Shown here one piece after another: positions 62,601 through 64,000 of a stretch of DNA of 64,000 nucleotides; position 1 is the stretch's first letter, and each line of letters begins with the position of its first letter. Below the pieces are notes generated by a model. The model made no database searches. It worked only from the letters and a program-made list of their open reading frames with translations, and was not told the DNA's origin. Source of the DNA: an uncultured Prevotella sp. (lineage in GTDB: Bacteria > Bacteroidota > Bacteroidia > Bacteroidales > Bacteroidaceae); assembly GCA_934217675.1 (NCBI GenBank), contig CAKQCV010000003.1, positions 1 through 64,000 on the forward strand, in the 5' to 3' direction. The translations under genes were made by a program, and so were the position numbers.

Positions 62601-64000
62601 TTATTTCATGATTTTGAATGTCTTGTCACCCATCTTTACGATATATACACCAGACTTTGTTGGGTTGTCCACGCGTACACCGTCGAGTGTTGTATAAACA
62701 GCCTTTGCATTAACATCTGCATTCACACCGCTGATTGCAGTTGACTCAGGAGATAATACTGTTATAGTGTTAGACTTGCTGCTTGCCTTGTCGCCAAAGG
62801 TTCCTGTTACGGTATATTCAAACTTGTCGTTGCCAGTAAACGGAACTTCCAGCTTATATGATGTTGCATCATAAGAAGTTGTCACTGTGCTATAAGGTAA
62901 AGTATAGGTATCGTTATTTTTCAGCTCTGCAGTTGCTTTCAGGTTAGAGAAGAGCACAATGTCACCACCGTCTGCAGCATCTATTATTTGGAAGATAAGG
63001 CGTGAATCCTTGCTACCGCCGCTTACTTCCACATCAAACTGGCTGCCAGCTGTTGATACTTCAAACACTTTAGCTCCATCGTTGAATTTTACAGTATTGC
63101 CGGCACCGAGTGTTCCGAAACCAACCTTTACCTGAGCATCGTCAATGCTTGTTTGTGCAATACCGGAAATCTTAGCCTTGCCCTCGCCAATGGTAAAGTC
63201 GGCAACCGGTCCGAACAATGCTCCCGGAAGACCGTATGACTCATACATGTTTGTTATGCCGAAGCCTCCAGTGAAACCAACACCGAGCAATGTGCTCCAT
63301 CCTGGAACCTTGAAGAAGTTGTCAAGACTTACCGGGGTAACGAAGTCTTGTGTTTGTACAGTTCCCTTTGGATCATTCATTGCATAAGGAATATTGCTGA
63401 AGTCATCATCTATATAAGTCACAGACTCGCCATCGGTTGTGGCAGTGTGGGTGCGTACGAACGACAGATTGTAGTTTGCCGCATACTGTGAAGTTTCCCA
63501 GTTTGCCGTAAATCCAGAGGTAGAAATGTCTGTTGCTTCCAATGCCACAGGAGTATCAACCTTAGATACGCTTGGTGTAGCATATCCTGTGGCTGGATAA
63601 GACTTGTCGTTGCCGTTCATTGCCGTAACTTTCACAAGGTATTTGTGAGTCGGAATAATCTGAAATGCTACCTTTGCCGTTGGTTCAGAAACTGTCTTCG
63701 TGGCAACAGTCTGTGTTTCGTAAGTAGAGCTTTTACCTTCAAAGTCATCATCAAGAATCTCAACATAATATTCGGTTGCTCCATCCACAGCGTCCCAAGT
63801 GGCAGTCAGCTCGCCTCCTCCGGTGGTTGTTAGCTTAACGTTCTTAGGCTTGGTCAGCGGATAGGTAAGTTTTTCAAGCTTCAAATTGTCCACCAATATT
63901 TTTCCTTGCCATCCGAGAAACATAATGCTGGTGTATTTAACACCACCGTCTAAGTATAGCTCCACATCCGACCAGTCGTTTGTCATAGGCAGACCAGAAG
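62601..64000 (-). CDS. Surface protein with fibronectin type III-like and sorting-like domains (5' end beyond window)
   Basis: At least 466 residues, with no stop codon up to the right edge; the ATG at 63986 is probably internal. Repeated fibronectin-like sandwiches are seen at about 45-130 and 150-175 (KPKNVKLTTTGGGELTATWDAV, EATDISTSGFTANWE); later sections contain a choice-of-anchor-J-like domain (GWSTLLGVGFTG). It ends with the sorting-like GVYIVKMGDKTFKIMK. Likely a surface adhesin or carbohydrate-binding protein secreted with the Omp28-like protein encoded after it. The full length and function are unknown. Confidence 0.8.
   Translation of the reverse strand, partial: SGLPMTNDWSDVELYLDGGVKYTSIMFLGWQGKILVDNLKLEKLTYPLTKPKNVKLTTTGGGELTATWDAVDGATEYYVEILDDDFEGKSSTYETQTVATKTVSEPTAKVAFQIIPTHKYLVKVTAMNGNDKSYPATGYATPSVSKVDTPVALEATDISTSGFTANWETSQYAANYNLSFVRTHTATTDGESVTYIDDDFSNIPYAMNDPKGTVQTQDFVTPVSLDNFFKVPGWSTLLGVGFTGGFGITNMYESYGLPGALFGPVADFTIGEGKAKISGIAQTSIDDAQVKVGFGTLGAGNTVKFNDGAKVFEVSTAGSQFDVEVSGGSKDSRLIFQIIDAADGGDIVLFSNLKATAELKNNDTYTLPYSTVTTSYDATSYKLEVPFTGNDKFEYTVTGTFGDKASSKSNTITVLSPESTAISGVNADVNAKAVYTTLDGVRVDNPTKSGVYIVKMGDKTFKIMK

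Overview
The window looks like a Bacteroidales chromosome, most likely Prevotellaceae. It carries a SusC/SusD pair, a periplasmic-sensor regulator of the hybrid two-component type, Bacteroidetes-type promoters (TTTG, 19 bp, TAnnTTTG; five perfect-spacing examples), C-terminal cell-surface sorting-like domains and DUF3822 next to rsmD. There are 35 protein genes, no rRNA or tRNA that I could see, and no CRISPR array. The assignment to family level is inference.

Layout. 1-2550 (-): the 5' part of a sensor with a sugar-binding-protein domain, thioredoxin, and an Rpn-type nuclease/transposase. 3013-8826 (+): SusC/SusD/lipoprotein uptake operon. 8933-14136 (-): housekeeping operon (hypothetical, DUF3822, rsmD, dnaG, cls), divergent from a RecD-like helicase (14249-15730, +). 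15758-26955 (-): an AT-rich island encoding a ribosomally made peptide (RiPP) system and its TPR/LuxR-type regulator. 26977-30273 (-): SulP anion transporter, AraC regulator, acetyltransferase. 30274-31032: non-coding stretch with a large perfect inverted repeat. 31033-51419 (+): non-ribosomal peptide cluster: MATE exporter fused to a GHKL ATPase domain, two giant synthetases (C-A-T-E-C-A-T and C-A-T-C-A-T-C-A-T-TE) and a phosphopantetheinyl transferase. 51541-58069 (-): OmpR-type two-component pair and two tandem TPR histidine kinases. 58258-60630 (+): two PLP sulfur amino acid enzymes. 60728-64000 (-): two secreted proteins, the last one cut by the window edge.

The two most notable systems. 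(1) The RiPP operon: a double-glycine precursor whose predicted core has three Cys followed by a mucin-like Thr/Pro tail; a radical SAM/SPASM enzyme; a single protein joining a glycosyltransferase that resembles polypeptide GalNAc-transferases (DxH, G-C-E-E-A-Y-I-S..W, GHIYR) to a shortened LanC-like domain; a C39 peptidase ABC exporter; an outer-membrane beta-barrel; and small exported or membrane proteins. I infer a radical-SAM-modified, O-glycosylated secreted peptide. Two helically phased copies of TTGACA-N5-TTGACAA sit in front of the operon and are candidate binding sites for the adjacent regulator. (2) The NRPS cluster: five modules, an initial C domain (suggesting an acylated N-terminus), one epimerase and a terminal thioesterase, so probably an acylated pentapeptide with a D-residue at position 1. 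The basic five-repeat tail of the first synthetase and the acidic tandem-repeat head of the second look like an unusual docking pair.
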